A stretch of DNA of 19,638 nucleotides from Myxococcales bacterium. GTDB taxonomy: Bacteria > Myxococcota > Myxococcia > Myxococcales > Myxococcaceae. How positions within the stretch are numbered: position 1 is the first letter of the stretch; each line of letters opens with the position of its first letter. Below, piece after piece: positions 8,402-15,699 of the stretch. The notes beneath the pieces were generated by a model, which saw only the letters and a list, made by a program, of their open reading frames with translations, made no database searches and had not been told where the DNA came from. The stretch spans positions 1 to 19,638 of the forward strand of contig PMBV01000066.1 in the NCBI GenBank assembly GCA_003153055.1. The letters are read 5' to 3'. The translations under genes were made by a program, and so were the position numbers.

Positions 8402-9955
8402 CTACCAGGTCGACTGCGAATCGGGGAGGCAGGGCTCGTAGACGTAGCCGCTGCCGTGGGGCCCGACGAGGTCGAGGTCGCGGCGCACCGAGTTCATGTG
8501 CCAGGCGTTTGCCGAGGCGCAGTTGGGCTTCGAGCTGTACTCCACGTTGAAGACCGGCTTGTTGGCGGCGAGGAAGTTGTTCCGGAACGTGTCGCACTCG
8601 CTGTACTGCCAGCACTCCTCCACCAGAGACCAGTCGTAGAAAGGCTCGAGCTGGGTGGCGTTGCTCCCGGCGTTGTTCTTGAGCCCGATGCTGAGGCCGA
8701 GGGAGTGGGCCATGTCGGCGATCTGCTTGGCGTAGGAGACGACCTGCGCCACGGGCGCTCCGTCGACGTCGGAGGTGTCTGGCTCGATGGCGTCGAAGCC
8801 CTTGTTCAGACACCAGTCGACCATGCGTGTCTTCATGAGCGGGAGGATCTTGTCGATGTTGGCCTGGGTCGAGATGTCGAGCCAGAACTCGCCGGGCCAG
8901 TCGACCTGCGCTTTGCCCACCACGCCGGCGTTGACGAAGGCTTGGTAGTCAGCGCGGTAGTTCTCCACCGAGCCCACCTCCATGTAACAGATGACCTTGA
9001 AGCCCTGGGCGTGGAGCTGGGCGACGGTCTGGCTGGTGTTGAGGTCGCCGTCGATGTCGTAGATGGTCTGCCCGGCGACCACGTCGGTGGGGTACGCGAA
9101 GGTGTCGGAGAGCTGCCAGTGCAAGTGGAGCGGCTGGTCGTTGGTCGGTTTCCACCAGGTGCCAGGCGTCGTGGCACAGCCCGAGCCCGCCTCGCAGGTC
9201 CCGCCGCAGCCATCAGAGGTGCCACAGGTCGTGCCGCCGCACACCGGAGTGCAGGTCGGGCCGGCGTCGACCGCGGTGCCTCCGTCGTGGGCTCTGCCGG
9301 CGTCGGGGCTCGAGCCGCCGTCGAGCTGGGGGCCCGCGTCCGACGCAGCGCCCGCGTCGGAGGGGCTGCCGGGGCCGGGGACCGCGGCCAAGGCCCACTT
9401 GTCGAGCTGCGAGATGTCGGCCGAACTCTGGGTCAGGTAGCGCATCGTGAGGATGCCGTTGGAGACGAAGCGATCGAGGGGGGCGGGGAGCGCCACGCTC
9501 GTCGAGGTCCACACCCAGTCTTTGGCGAAGTCGTTGTCGGCGACCCGGACGTAGGCTCCGGCGCGGGCGTCGTAGACCTCGAAGGCCCACGGCATGTCAG
9601 CCTTGGTGGGGCCGCGGTAGTTCACCCGGAGCTGCAAGGCGCGGAGGCCTGCGACGGAGAGCGTGGAGGGAATGGGAAACTCGCACACGGCCTCGGTGCG
9701 GGGGCTGAACTCGACGTACTTGCTCCACACGTCTTGCGTGCGGTTGAGCTCCTGTTTCGCCAAGCCTGCGACGCCCTGGCCGCGCCCGATGCTTCCGGAG
9801 ACGACCGTCAGGGTCTTGCACGTCAGCGGCAAGCTGCCGTCGAGGGCGAAGACGTCCAGGTCCTCCTGCGGGTCGGTGAAGTCAGAGGTCGCGGGGCCGC
9901 CACAGCCCAGCGCGAACAGCATCAAGGAGCCAGCCACCAGCCAGGTCGTTCTCAT
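8402..9955 (-). CDS. GH114-type glycoside hydrolase lipoprotein (endo-alpha-1,4-polygalactosaminidase family)
   Basis: Encodes 517 aa from the ATG at 9955. A GTG ten codons upstream is open, but the ATG puts the signal sequence MRTTWLVAGSLMLFALGC at the N-terminus with lipobox Cys18. An unrecognised beta-rich domain (about 40-190) may bind carbohydrate. A 'DAG'-rich linker and a Cys-rich hinge (CTPVCGGTTC and DGCGGTC, about 230-262) follow. The catalytic region (about 268-517) has GH114 hallmarks: WQLSDTFAYPTDVVAGQTIYD, FKVICYMEVGSVENYR, WPGEFWLDIS, GFDAIEPDTSDV and GLSIGLKNN. The acidic residues in the last strands are the likely catalytic ones. Family members cut galactosamine-containing polymers such as those of fungal walls or Pel-like biofilm matrix. 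The gene converges with 7485-8354, with 47 bp between the stops. Confidence 0.88.
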   Translation of the reverse strand: MRTTWLVAGSLMLFALGCGGPATSDFTDPQEDLDVFALDGSLPLTCKTLTVVSGSIGRGQGVAGLAKQELNRTQDVWSKYVEFSPRTEAVCEFPIPSTLSVAGLRALQLRVNYRGPTKADMPWAFEVYDARAGAYVRVADNDFAKDWVWTSTSVALPAPLDRFVSNGILTMRYLTQSSADISQLDKWALAAVPGPGSPSDAGAASDAGPQLDGGSSPDAGRAHDGGTAVDAGPTCTPVCGGTTCGTSDGCGGTCEAGSGCATTPGTWWKPTNDQPLHLHWQLSDTFAYPTDVVAGQTIYDIDGDLNTSQTVAQLHAQGFKVICYMEVGSVENYRADYQAFVNAGVVGKAQVDWPGEFWLDISTQANIDKILPLMKTRMVDWCLNKGFDAIEPDTSDVDGAPVAQVVSYAKQIADMAHSLGLSIGLKNNAGSNATQLEPFYDWSLVEECWQYSECDTFRNNFLAANKPVFNVEYSSKPNCASANAWHMNSVRRDLDLVGPHGSGYVYEPCLPDSQSTW

Positions 9956-10243
9956 GCGCGGCGGGGTGTGCAAGTCCAACACCACATTGAATCGCCCGGA
10001 ACTCCCGAGCTTGGGCCGCGGGGGCGATCTGCCGGATCACCCTTGCTGCGATCCGGTGGATCGCCTCCCGTGCTTCCCTTCGCAAGCGGCCCTGGTCGCG
10101 CCTATGCGGGTGGGCATGGCCGTGAGCCTCATCGGCTCGCATCTTCAGAACACTGGATGTTCTCGATATGCGCCGCATCTGGCCCCGTGGGCGGCCGGGA
10201 GCATCTCCTTGTCGGCGATCGCCTGACACCGAGGACCACCGCC
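9956..10243. other. Intergenic region with a strong interrupted hairpin
   Basis: This 288-bp gap holds no convincing gene. At 10024-10064 there is a 41-bp stem-loop: GCGATC (10024-10029) pairs with GATCGC (10059-10064), and CCGGATC (10032-10038) pairs with GATCCGG (10050-10056), with a TG/TG internal mismatch and an 11-nt loop. A second perfect palindrome, GGCGATCGCC, lies at 10214-10223, just past the stop of the AMP ligase. Either could slow transcription from the ligase gene; no T-run follows on the minus strand. Confidence 0.5.
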
Positions 10244-12004
10244 TCAACCACCGTGCGACGGCGCGTTCCACCCGTGGCCGAAGCGGGCGCGAAGCTCCTT
10301 CTTGAGAACCTTGCCGTTCGCGTTTCTCGGGAGGTGCTCGACGAGGTGCCACTCGCGGGGCACCTTGGCGGGAGACAGGGTCCGCCGGGCGCGCGCCTTG
10401 GCCTCCTCGGCATCGAACGCACCGTCCCGGGGTACGACGACCGCCACCACCCGCTCGCCCCAGTCGCGGTCAGCCACTCCGATGACGGCCACCTCGCGAA
10501 CCTGAGGGTCTTCTTGGAGCACCCGCTCGACCTCGGCCGGGTAGACGTTGACGCCGCCGCTCTTCACCATGTCGCGCGCCCGCCCCGCCAGGTACAGGTA
10601 GCCCGCCTCGTCCACCCAGCCCAGGTCCTCGACGGTGCTCCAGCCGCCCCGCACGGTCTCCCGCGTGGCCTGCTCGTCACCGGTGTAGCCGAGCATCGTC
10701 TGGGCGTTTCTCACGCCGACCAGGCCCGTGACACGCGGCGGACAGCGGCGGCCCTGCTCGTCGAGAATGCGCAGTCGCTGACCCGAGAGCGGCCGACCGA
10801 CGCTCCCGGGGTGCTCGAGCATCTCGTCTCCGCGAATGAGCGTGACCCAACCCAGCTCGGTCGCGCCGTAGAAGTCGAACACCGTACGCGCTCCGAAGCG
10901 AGCGATGGCGCCGCGGCGGAGATCCTCTCCGAGCTCCGACGAACCCAGGACCACCGCCCGGAGCTCAGGCGTGGGCGTGGCCTGGTGAACCTCTTGGGAG
11001 AGCTCGAGCATGCGGCGAAGCATGGTGGGCACCAGGAAGGTGCTGGTGATGCGCTCCGTCGAGAGCGTGCGCAGCGTGGTCGCCGCCTCGAAGTGGGGCA
11101 ACAGCTGCACCGTGCTCCCCAGCGCGGTGTGCACGAGCGTGAAGACCTGTGGCGCGCTATGGCTCACTGGCGCGACCACCAGGTGCCGCTCGCCGCAGGT
11201 GAAGGGCAGCCGCTCGAGCACCCGCGCCAGCTCGGTCGCCCCGAAGGCACCGAAGTCGCGCGCCGCCCCCCGAGGAGCACCGGTCGTGCCCGAGGTGAAC
11301 ACCACGTTCTCGGCGGGCGCCAGTGGCAGGGGTTGACTCGGCCCACCGCTGGCGCACAGCCCGGCCCAGGTGAGCGCCTCGGCGGGGGCTCCGTCTCCAC
11401 AGTGAACGACTCGCAGCTCGACGTCGGGGAGCAGGGCGCGCGCCTCGCGGAGCATCTCCTGAGTGCCCCGTGAGACCAGCACGGCGCGGACGTTGGCGGT
11501 GCGCACCAGGTGCACCAGCTCCGAGGCGGTCAGATGCGAGCCGGCGTGCACCACGCGAACGCGGGCCCGCATGGTGGCGAACCAGCCCAGCACGTACTCG
11601 GCGCGGTTCTCCAGCGCGATGGCCACGGCCTCTCCCGTGGCGAGGCCCAGTCGGGAGCGCATGGCCCGGGCGGCCTGCTCGATCTCCTCGTCGGCCTGGG
11701 CCCAGGTGACGGTTCTCCACGCGTCGACGAGGGCGAGCCGCGCCGGGTGCATGCGAGCGTGCAGCGAGTGCAGCATCGCGGCGTTGAGGCCCTTCTCTCG
11801 CACCACTCCGAGGGCTGCTGGGAGGCTCCTTATGGGGACGTCACCGAGGATGCCCGCGCTCCAGGCGACGCGCAGCACGCGGAGGGCCCGGCGGTGAAGG
11901 GGGTCGTCGAGATCATCCATCAGCCTGCGAGCGCGCTCGCGAAAATCGATATCCGGTGCCGACACGCGCCGATGGTACTCCAGCGCTGTGATGGTGCCCA
12001 TCAT
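10244..12004 (-). CDS. Acyl-CoA synthetase / AMP-dependent ligase
   Basis: Encodes up to 586 aa of the ANL superfamily, which activates an acid with ATP to an acyl-adenylate and usually transfers it to CoA. Visible motifs: P-loop FTSGTTGAPRG (236-246; the usual PKG Lys is Arg), YGATELG (379-385), the ATP-binding Asp460 in WSTVEDLGW, the hinge motif GRARDMVKSGGVNVYPAEVE (474-493) and the catalytic Lys565 in PRNANGKVLKKEL. The first 80 residues form an N-terminal extension of the kind seen in some long-chain FadD-like proteins. The start is uncertain. Two adjacent ATGs (12004 and 12001) leave only 25 bp to the divergent gene and have no ribosome binding site; GTG at 11965 and ATG at 11920 are alternatives. 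The substrate cannot be told, but a medium or long fatty acid is likely. Confidence 0.9.
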   Translation of the reverse strand: MMGTITALEYHRRVSAPDIDFRERARRLMDDLDDPLHRRALRVLRVAWSAGILGDVPIRSLPAALGVVREKGLNAAMLHSLHARMHPARLALVDAWRTVTWAQADEEIEQAARAMRSRLGLATGEAVAIALENRAEYVLGWFATMRARVRVVHAGSHLTASELVHLVRTANVRAVLVSRGTQEMLREARALLPDVELRVVHCGDGAPAEALTWAGLCASGGPSQPLPLAPAENVVFTSGTTGAPRGAARDFGAFGATELARVLERLPFTCGERHLVVAPVSHSAPQVFTLVHTALGSTVQLLPHFEAATTLRTLSTERITSTFLVPTMLRRMLELSQEVHQATPTPELRAVVLGSSELGEDLRRGAIARFGARTVFDFYGATELGWVTLIRGDEMLEHPGSVGRPLSGQRLRILDEQGRRCPPRVTGLVGVRNAQTMLGYTGDEQATRETVRGGWSTVEDLGWVDEAGYLYLAGRARDMVKSGGVNVYPAEVERVLQEDPQVREVAVIGVADRDWGERVVAVVVPRDGAFDAEEAKARARRTLSPAKVPREWHLVEHLPRNANGKVLKKELRARFGHGWNAPSHGG

Positions 12005-12029
12005 CGTGCTGAGCCGCTATGGTTTGCCA

Positions 12030-12764
12030 ATGCCGAAGCCCGCCGCCACCTCCAAGCGAAAGACGACCGAGGTCCCCCGGTTCGAAGGCTTCGCCGACAC
12101 CTCGGCGGCCTTCTTCCACCAGCTCACGCTCCACAACGACCGCGAGTGGTTCGAGGCGCACCGAGAGGCTTACCAGGAGGGCTGGCTTCGTCCCATGGAG
12201 GCCCTGCTCCACGAGGTGCGCGAGCGGCTTCTCCGCGCGTACCCCGGAGGTGGCCTCGGACGGCCGAAGATCTTCCGCATCAACCGCGACCTCCGCTTCA
12301 GCAAGGACAAGAGCCCGTACAAGACCCACGTGGGAGGGTTTCTTCCCGTGGCCGGGCCATCGGACGGCCGCTCGCAAATCGAGCAGCCGGCGGCGCTCTA
12401 CTTTCACGTGAGCCACTCGGAGCTCTTCGCCGCTGCCGGCCTCTACGGCATGGACCCGGCGACGCTGGCTCGGCACCGCCAGGCCCTCATCGACTCACGG
12501 CGGGGCAAGGAGCTCGATCGAATCTTGGCGGGCCTCCGTCGACGGTCGATGAGGCTGGACGCGCGCGAGGCCCTCAAACGTCCACCAGCCGGCTTCGACT
12601 CCGAGCACCCCCGCCTGGAGCTGCTCAAGATGAAGGGGCTCATCGCCGTCACCAACGAGCTCGATCGCCGGCTCCTCACCAAGCCCGAGCTGGTCGACTT
12701 CCTGGTCGACTGTGGCCGCGCCTGTGCCCCGCTCAACCGCTGGTTGGCGAGCAACTGCCTCTGA
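12030..12764 (+). CDS. DUF2461 family protein (TIGR02453)
   Basis: Encodes 244 aa from the ATG at 12030; an upstream start at 11988 would overlap the divergent gene and adds residues unlike the family. It shows DUF2461 features: FEGFADTSAAFFHQL, HNDREWFEAHR, KIFRINRDLRFSKDKSPYKT and YFHVS. The family is widespread with no established biochemical activity. The gene is divergent from the AMP ligase and ends 10 bp before the stop of the converging oxidoreductase, so transcripts may overlap. No ribosome binding site is obvious before the chosen start. Confidence 0.88.
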   Translation: MPKPAATSKRKTTEVPRFEGFADTSAAFFHQLTLHNDREWFEAHREAYQEGWLRPMEALLHEVRERLLRAYPGGGLGRPKIFRINRDLRFSKDKSPYKTHVGGFLPVAGPSDGRSQIEQPAALYFHVSHSELFAAAGLYGMDPATLARHRQALIDSRRGKELDRILAGLRRRSMRLDAREALKRPPAGFDSEHPRLELLKMKGLIAVTNELDRRLLTKPELVDFLVDCGRACAPLNRWLASNCL

Positions 12765-12774
12765 ATTCGAGGCC

Positions 12775-13815
12775 TCAGTCGCGGGCCAGCCGGAGGATGA
12801 GCTTGCCGAAGTTCTCTCCCGAGAAGAGCTTGAGGAGCGCCTCGGGGAAAGTGGCGAGGCCGTCGATGACGTCTTCTCTCGAGGCGAACTTCCCCTCCTT
12901 CATCCACCGCGCGATGGCTGTGATGGCCTCGGGGTAGCGGGCGGCGTAGTCGAACACCACCATGCCTTCCATACGCGCCCGGTTGACCAGGAGTGACAGG
13001 TAGTTCGAAGGCCCTCGCATGGGGGCCGTGTTGTTGTACTGCGAGATGGCTCCGCAGATGACGATGCGTGCCTTGAGGTTGATGCGGCTGAGCACCGCGT
13101 CGAGGATCTCACCCCCCACGTTGTCGAAGTAGACGTCGACGCCCTTGGGGCAATGGACCTTGAGGCCCTCGCGCACGTCTCCCGCGCGGTAGTCGATGCA
13201 CGCGTCGAAGCCGAGCTCGCGCACCACGAAGTCGCACTTCGCCTGGCCGCCCGCGATGCCGACGACGCGGCAACCCTGGAGCTTCGCCACCTGGCCCACC
13301 GTCTGCCCCACGGCCCCCGACGCACCGGACACCACCACCGTCTCGCCCGCCTTAGGCTGGCCGATGTCGAGCAGCCCGAAGTAGCCCGTCATACCGGGCA
13401 TGCCCAGCGCGTTGAGCCACTTCTCCAGTGGCGCGACCGTGGGGTCGATCTTCATCACCCCGGCGTGGCGCGCGGTGGTGGCATCGAAGAGTCGGAATTC
13501 CTGCACGCCGAGGCCGGCGCTGACGAAGGTGCCCACCGGGTAGTCGGTGTTTCGCGAGGCCACGACGCGCCCCACGCCGCCCGCGCGCATCACCTCACCC
13601 AGGCCGACCGGGGGAATGTAGCTCTTGCCCTCGTTCATCCACCCGCGCATCGCCGGGTCGAGCGACAGCATCAGCGTCTTCACCAGGTACGCCCCGTCGC
13701 CGACCTCGGGCACCGGCTCTTCGGTGAACTTCCAGTCGGTCGGCTTGGGCAACCCCACTGGTCGAGCTGCGAGGCGCACTTGGTGGTTCACGGGCGAGAT
13801 GGAGGTCTGAGGCAT
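12775..13815 (-). CDS. NADP-dependent MDR oxidoreductase, CurA-like
   Basis: Encodes 346 aa, the usual length for the medium-chain reductase group of CurA, leukotriene B4 12-hydroxydehydrogenase and prostaglandin reductase. These reduce alkenal/alkenone double bonds with NADPH. Visible: the N-terminal substrate domain with LMLSLDPAMRGWM (48-60), GMTGYFGLLDIG (141-152), the nucleotide-binding loop VVSGASGAVGQTVGQVAK (161-178), GVDVYFDNVGG (225-235) and CGAISQYNN (254-262). No zinc-binding cysteines of alcohol dehydrogenases are present, as expected. It is divergent from the TetR gene across 147 bp, which makes it a likely target of that regulator (inference). The substrate is unknown; detoxification of reactive enones is the family theme. 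Confidence 0.92.
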   Translation of the reverse strand: MPQTSISPVNHQVRLAARPVGLPKPTDWKFTEEPVPEVGDGAYLVKTLMLSLDPAMRGWMNEGKSYIPPVGLGEVMRAGGVGRVVASRNTDYPVGTFVSAGLGVQEFRLFDATTARHAGVMKIDPTVAPLEKWLNALGMPGMTGYFGLLDIGQPKAGETVVVSGASGAVGQTVGQVAKLQGCRVVGIAGGQAKCDFVVRELGFDACIDYRAGDVREGLKVHCPKGVDVYFDNVGGEILDAVLSRINLKARIVICGAISQYNNTAPMRGPSNYLSLLVNRARMEGMVVFDYAARYPEAITAIARWMKEGKFASREDVIDGLATFPEALLKLFSGENFGKLILRLARD

Positions 13816-13925
13816 CGGGCTGGTTTAGCGACTGATGGCCAGCTGGGCACGAAAAACGCCGCGCGCAAGGAGGAGCAGGGCGCCGAGGATTCCAATCTCG
13901 GGTGTCTCTGGGGGGAGTGGAAGGG

Positions 13926-13953
13926 TTGAAAAAACGAACGGTCGTGCTATTGT
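13926..13953 (+). promoter_or_regulatory. Sigma-70-like promoter of the TetR gene, nearly leaderless
   Basis: TTGAAA (13926-13931) and TATTGT (13948-13953) are spaced by 16 bp. Transcription would start near 13960, only a few bases before the ATG at 13963, and no ribosome binding site is seen there. The mRNA may therefore be leaderless or nearly so. The CGAACGGTCG operator candidate lies in the spacer. Confidence 0.5.
13935..13944. promoter_or_regulatory. Candidate TetR operator 1
   Basis: CGAACGGTCG lies between the -35 and -10 boxes of the TetR promoter. It differs by one base from the perfect palindrome CGAACGTTCG found at 14600-14609 at the start of the next gene. A further GTTCG half-site lies at 13952-13956. 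Placement inside the promoter suits repression by the encoded TetR protein. Confidence 0.45.
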
Positions 13954-13962
13954 TCGCGTCGA

Positions 13963-14565
13963 ATGGGAAAAGGTGACCTCACCCGGCAGTCCATCGTGGC
14001 GCGTGCGGCCGGGCTGGCTAGCCAGCTTGGCCTGGAGGGCGTGACCATCGGGGCGTTGGCCGAGGCGCTCGACCTGTCGAAGAGCGGGTTGTTCGCCCAC
14101 TTCCGGTCCAAGGAGGCGCTGCAGCAGCAGGTGCTCGAGTACGCCGCTGCCCGGTTCACCGAGGTGGTCATTCGCCCGGCTCTCGGCGCTGCCCGTGGAG
14201 AGCCGCGGCTCCGGGCGTTGTTCGAATCTTGGCGCCAGTGGCCTCAGGCGAGTGGGTTGCCCGGAGGGTGTCTCTTCGTGCAGGCGGCCGTCGAGCTCGA
14301 CGATCGAACCGGCCCGGTACGAGACCTCCTGGTGCAACAGCAACGTGACCTGCTCGAGCTCATCGCCACCGTGGCGGGCTCGGCCGTGAAGGAGGGCCAG
14401 TTCCGCAAAGACCTCGACGTTGACCAGCTGGCCCATGAGCTCTACGGCATCATGTTGGCCTGGCACCACGCGTCGCGGCTCATGCGAGACCCCCAGGCTG
14501 ACGCCCGCGCGAACCTGGCCTTCGACGCGCTGGTGACCCGGGCACGGAAGCCCCGAAGGTCGTGA
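13963..14565 (+). CDS. TetR/AcrR family transcriptional regulator
   Basis: Encodes 200 aa, the normal TetR length. The N-terminal helix-turn-helix (about 8-55) reads SIVARAAGLASQLG, then VTIGALAEALDLSKSGLFAHF, then RSKEALQQQVLEY, the classic TetR signature. The helical C-terminal part (about 75-195) is the ligand and dimer domain; its ligand cannot be inferred. It is divergent from the MDR oxidoreductase and followed after 15 bp by the alpha/beta hydrolase, so it likely controls one or both as well as itself. The promoter and operator candidates lie directly before the start codon. Confidence 0.93.
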   Translation: MGKGDLTRQSIVARAAGLASQLGLEGVTIGALAEALDLSKSGLFAHFRSKEALQQQVLEYAAARFTEVVIRPALGAARGEPRLRALFESWRQWPQASGLPGGCLFVQAAVELDDRTGPVRDLLVQQQRDLLELIATVAGSAVKEGQFRKDLDVDQLAHELYGIMLAWHHASRLMRDPQADARANLAFDALVTRARKPRRS

Positions 14566-14580
14566 CTTCAACGAGCCCCC

Positions 14581-15450
14581 ATGTCCTCAAGAAAAAGTAC
14601 GAACGTTCGCCCAATTTCACCTCCGGCCCCACGGCTGTTGAAGGCCGTGGTCTCGGCCCTGGCGAGGGTCTCGCCTCGCCTCGCAGGCTCGGTCGCGACG
14701 CGCCTGTTCTTCAAGGCTCCGCCCAGGAGGCCTCGCAGCGCTGAGGAGCTGGCCGTTCTGGCCGACGCCACCCGCATGACGTTGGGCGAGGGCCGCGACC
14801 GCCTCGTCGCCTGGCGCTGGGGTGGAGGGCCGGTGGTGCTCTTGGCTCACGGCTGGGGCGGGTGTGCTGGGCAGATGACGCCGCTGGTGCGCCCGCTCGT
14901 GGCGGCTGGCTTCACGGTGGTGGCGCATGACGCCCCGGGTCACGGCCAATCAGCCGGGCGCTTCGCATCGATCCCCGCGTTCGCGGGTGCCCTCGGCCGC
15001 GTCGCCGAGGCAAGCGGACCGCTGCACGGGGTCGTGGCGCACTCGATGGGCGGGGCGGCGTTCTCGCTGGCGGCGGCTCGAGGGCTCGGGACGAGGCGAG
15101 CAGTCTACGTGGGGCCGCCGGCCGACGCGGCGGTGTGGTTGGAGGGCTTCGTTCGCTGGCTCGCGCTCCCTCCCGCGGCGGCGCGAGCGCTCGCGGCCCG
15201 CGTCGAGGACTACGCCGGTGAGCCCATGGCCCGCCTCAACTCGGCCTGGCTGGGGCCTCACCTCACGGCGCCGTTGTTGGTGATTCACGACCGTCAAGAC
15301 CGGGAGGTGCCCCTGGCCGACGGAGAGCGGGTTGCGCGCGACGCGGCTCAAGGACGACTGGTCGTGACCGAGGGCTTGGGCCACCGACGAATTCTCCGCG
15401 ACGCGGAGGTGACCAGGCAGGCGGTGGAGTTCCTCGCCGCGGCTCCGTAG
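14581..15450 (+). CDS. Alpha/beta hydrolase
   Basis: Encodes 289 aa from the ATG. Motifs of the fold: HGWGG oxyanion segment (90-94), HDAPGHGQS (116-124), nucleophile elbow AHSMGG with Ser155, and HDRQDREVP with the likely acid Asp240. His268 in GLGHRRIL completes the triad. The catalytic set looks complete, so an esterase or related activity is expected; the substrate is unknown. The first 19 residues (MSSRKSTNVRPISPPAPRL) look non-conserved. A TTG at 14638 (LKAVVSALARV...) is an alternative start that would put the palindrome at 14600-14609 in the leader. Neither start has a clear ribosome binding site. It follows the TetR gene by 15 bp. Confidence 0.88.
   Translation: MSSRKSTNVRPISPPAPRLLKAVVSALARVSPRLAGSVATRLFFKAPPRRPRSAEELAVLADATRMTLGEGRDRLVAWRWGGGPVVLLAHGWGGCAGQMTPLVRPLVAAGFTVVAHDAPGHGQSAGRFASIPAFAGALGRVAEASGPLHGVVAHSMGGAAFSLAAARGLGTRRAVYVGPPADAAVWLEGFVRWLALPPAAARALAARVEDYAGEPMARLNSAWLGPHLTAPLLVIHDRQDREVPLADGERVARDAAQGRLVVTEGLGHRRILRDAEVTRQAVEFLAAAP
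14600..14609. promoter_or_regulatory. Candidate TetR operator 2
   Basis: CGAACGTTCG is a perfect 10-bp palindrome, preceded by an A-rich tract as at the first site. It lies at codons 7-10 of the hydrolase as called, or about 29 bp before the alternative TTG start. The match to the motif in the TetR promoter suggests a second binding site of the same regulator. Confidence 0.4.
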
Positions 15451-15696
15451 TCTGACGTCGCGCAGACCATCCACACGGCGAGAGCGGCCCGCGGTCTTTC
15501 TCGCCTGAGCGGAACTGCGAGGCACCGGCCCTGGGCATTTTGCCCCAGTGGCGTGCGCAGGCACACTCCAACGAGCTGATATCGGTCAATATATATGTAA
15601 TTAGTGTTTACGTGTATGCTCTGGGGTCAATCCTGGCGTGTTCCTGGCAGGGGTGTGTCGACCGGTAGGCCAGCCGTCGAACCCCCGCAAGGAGCC
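15451..15696 (+). promoter_or_regulatory. Intergenic region with AT-rich promoter-like island
   Basis: About 245 bp between the hydrolase and the EXO/PPC gene. A small stem (CTGGG at 15531-15535, CCCAG at 15543-15547) may help end hydrolase transcription. From about 15576 to 15620 the sequence is strikingly AT-rich (ATATATATGTAATTAG and a TATGCT at 15615-15620) in an otherwise GC-rich region, and probably holds the promoter. No well-spaced -35 box could be assigned. AAGGAG at 15689-15694 is a strong ribosome binding site. Confidence 0.45.
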
Positions 15697-15699
15697 ATG

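Noticed and set aside
8159..11473. A 1104-codon open frame on the plus strand across the GH114 and AMP ligase genes
   Set aside because: It is antisense to two well-supported genes, its protein is low-complexity (Val/Gly/Arg/His-rich) with no domain, and long antisense frames are expected in GC-rich coding DNA.
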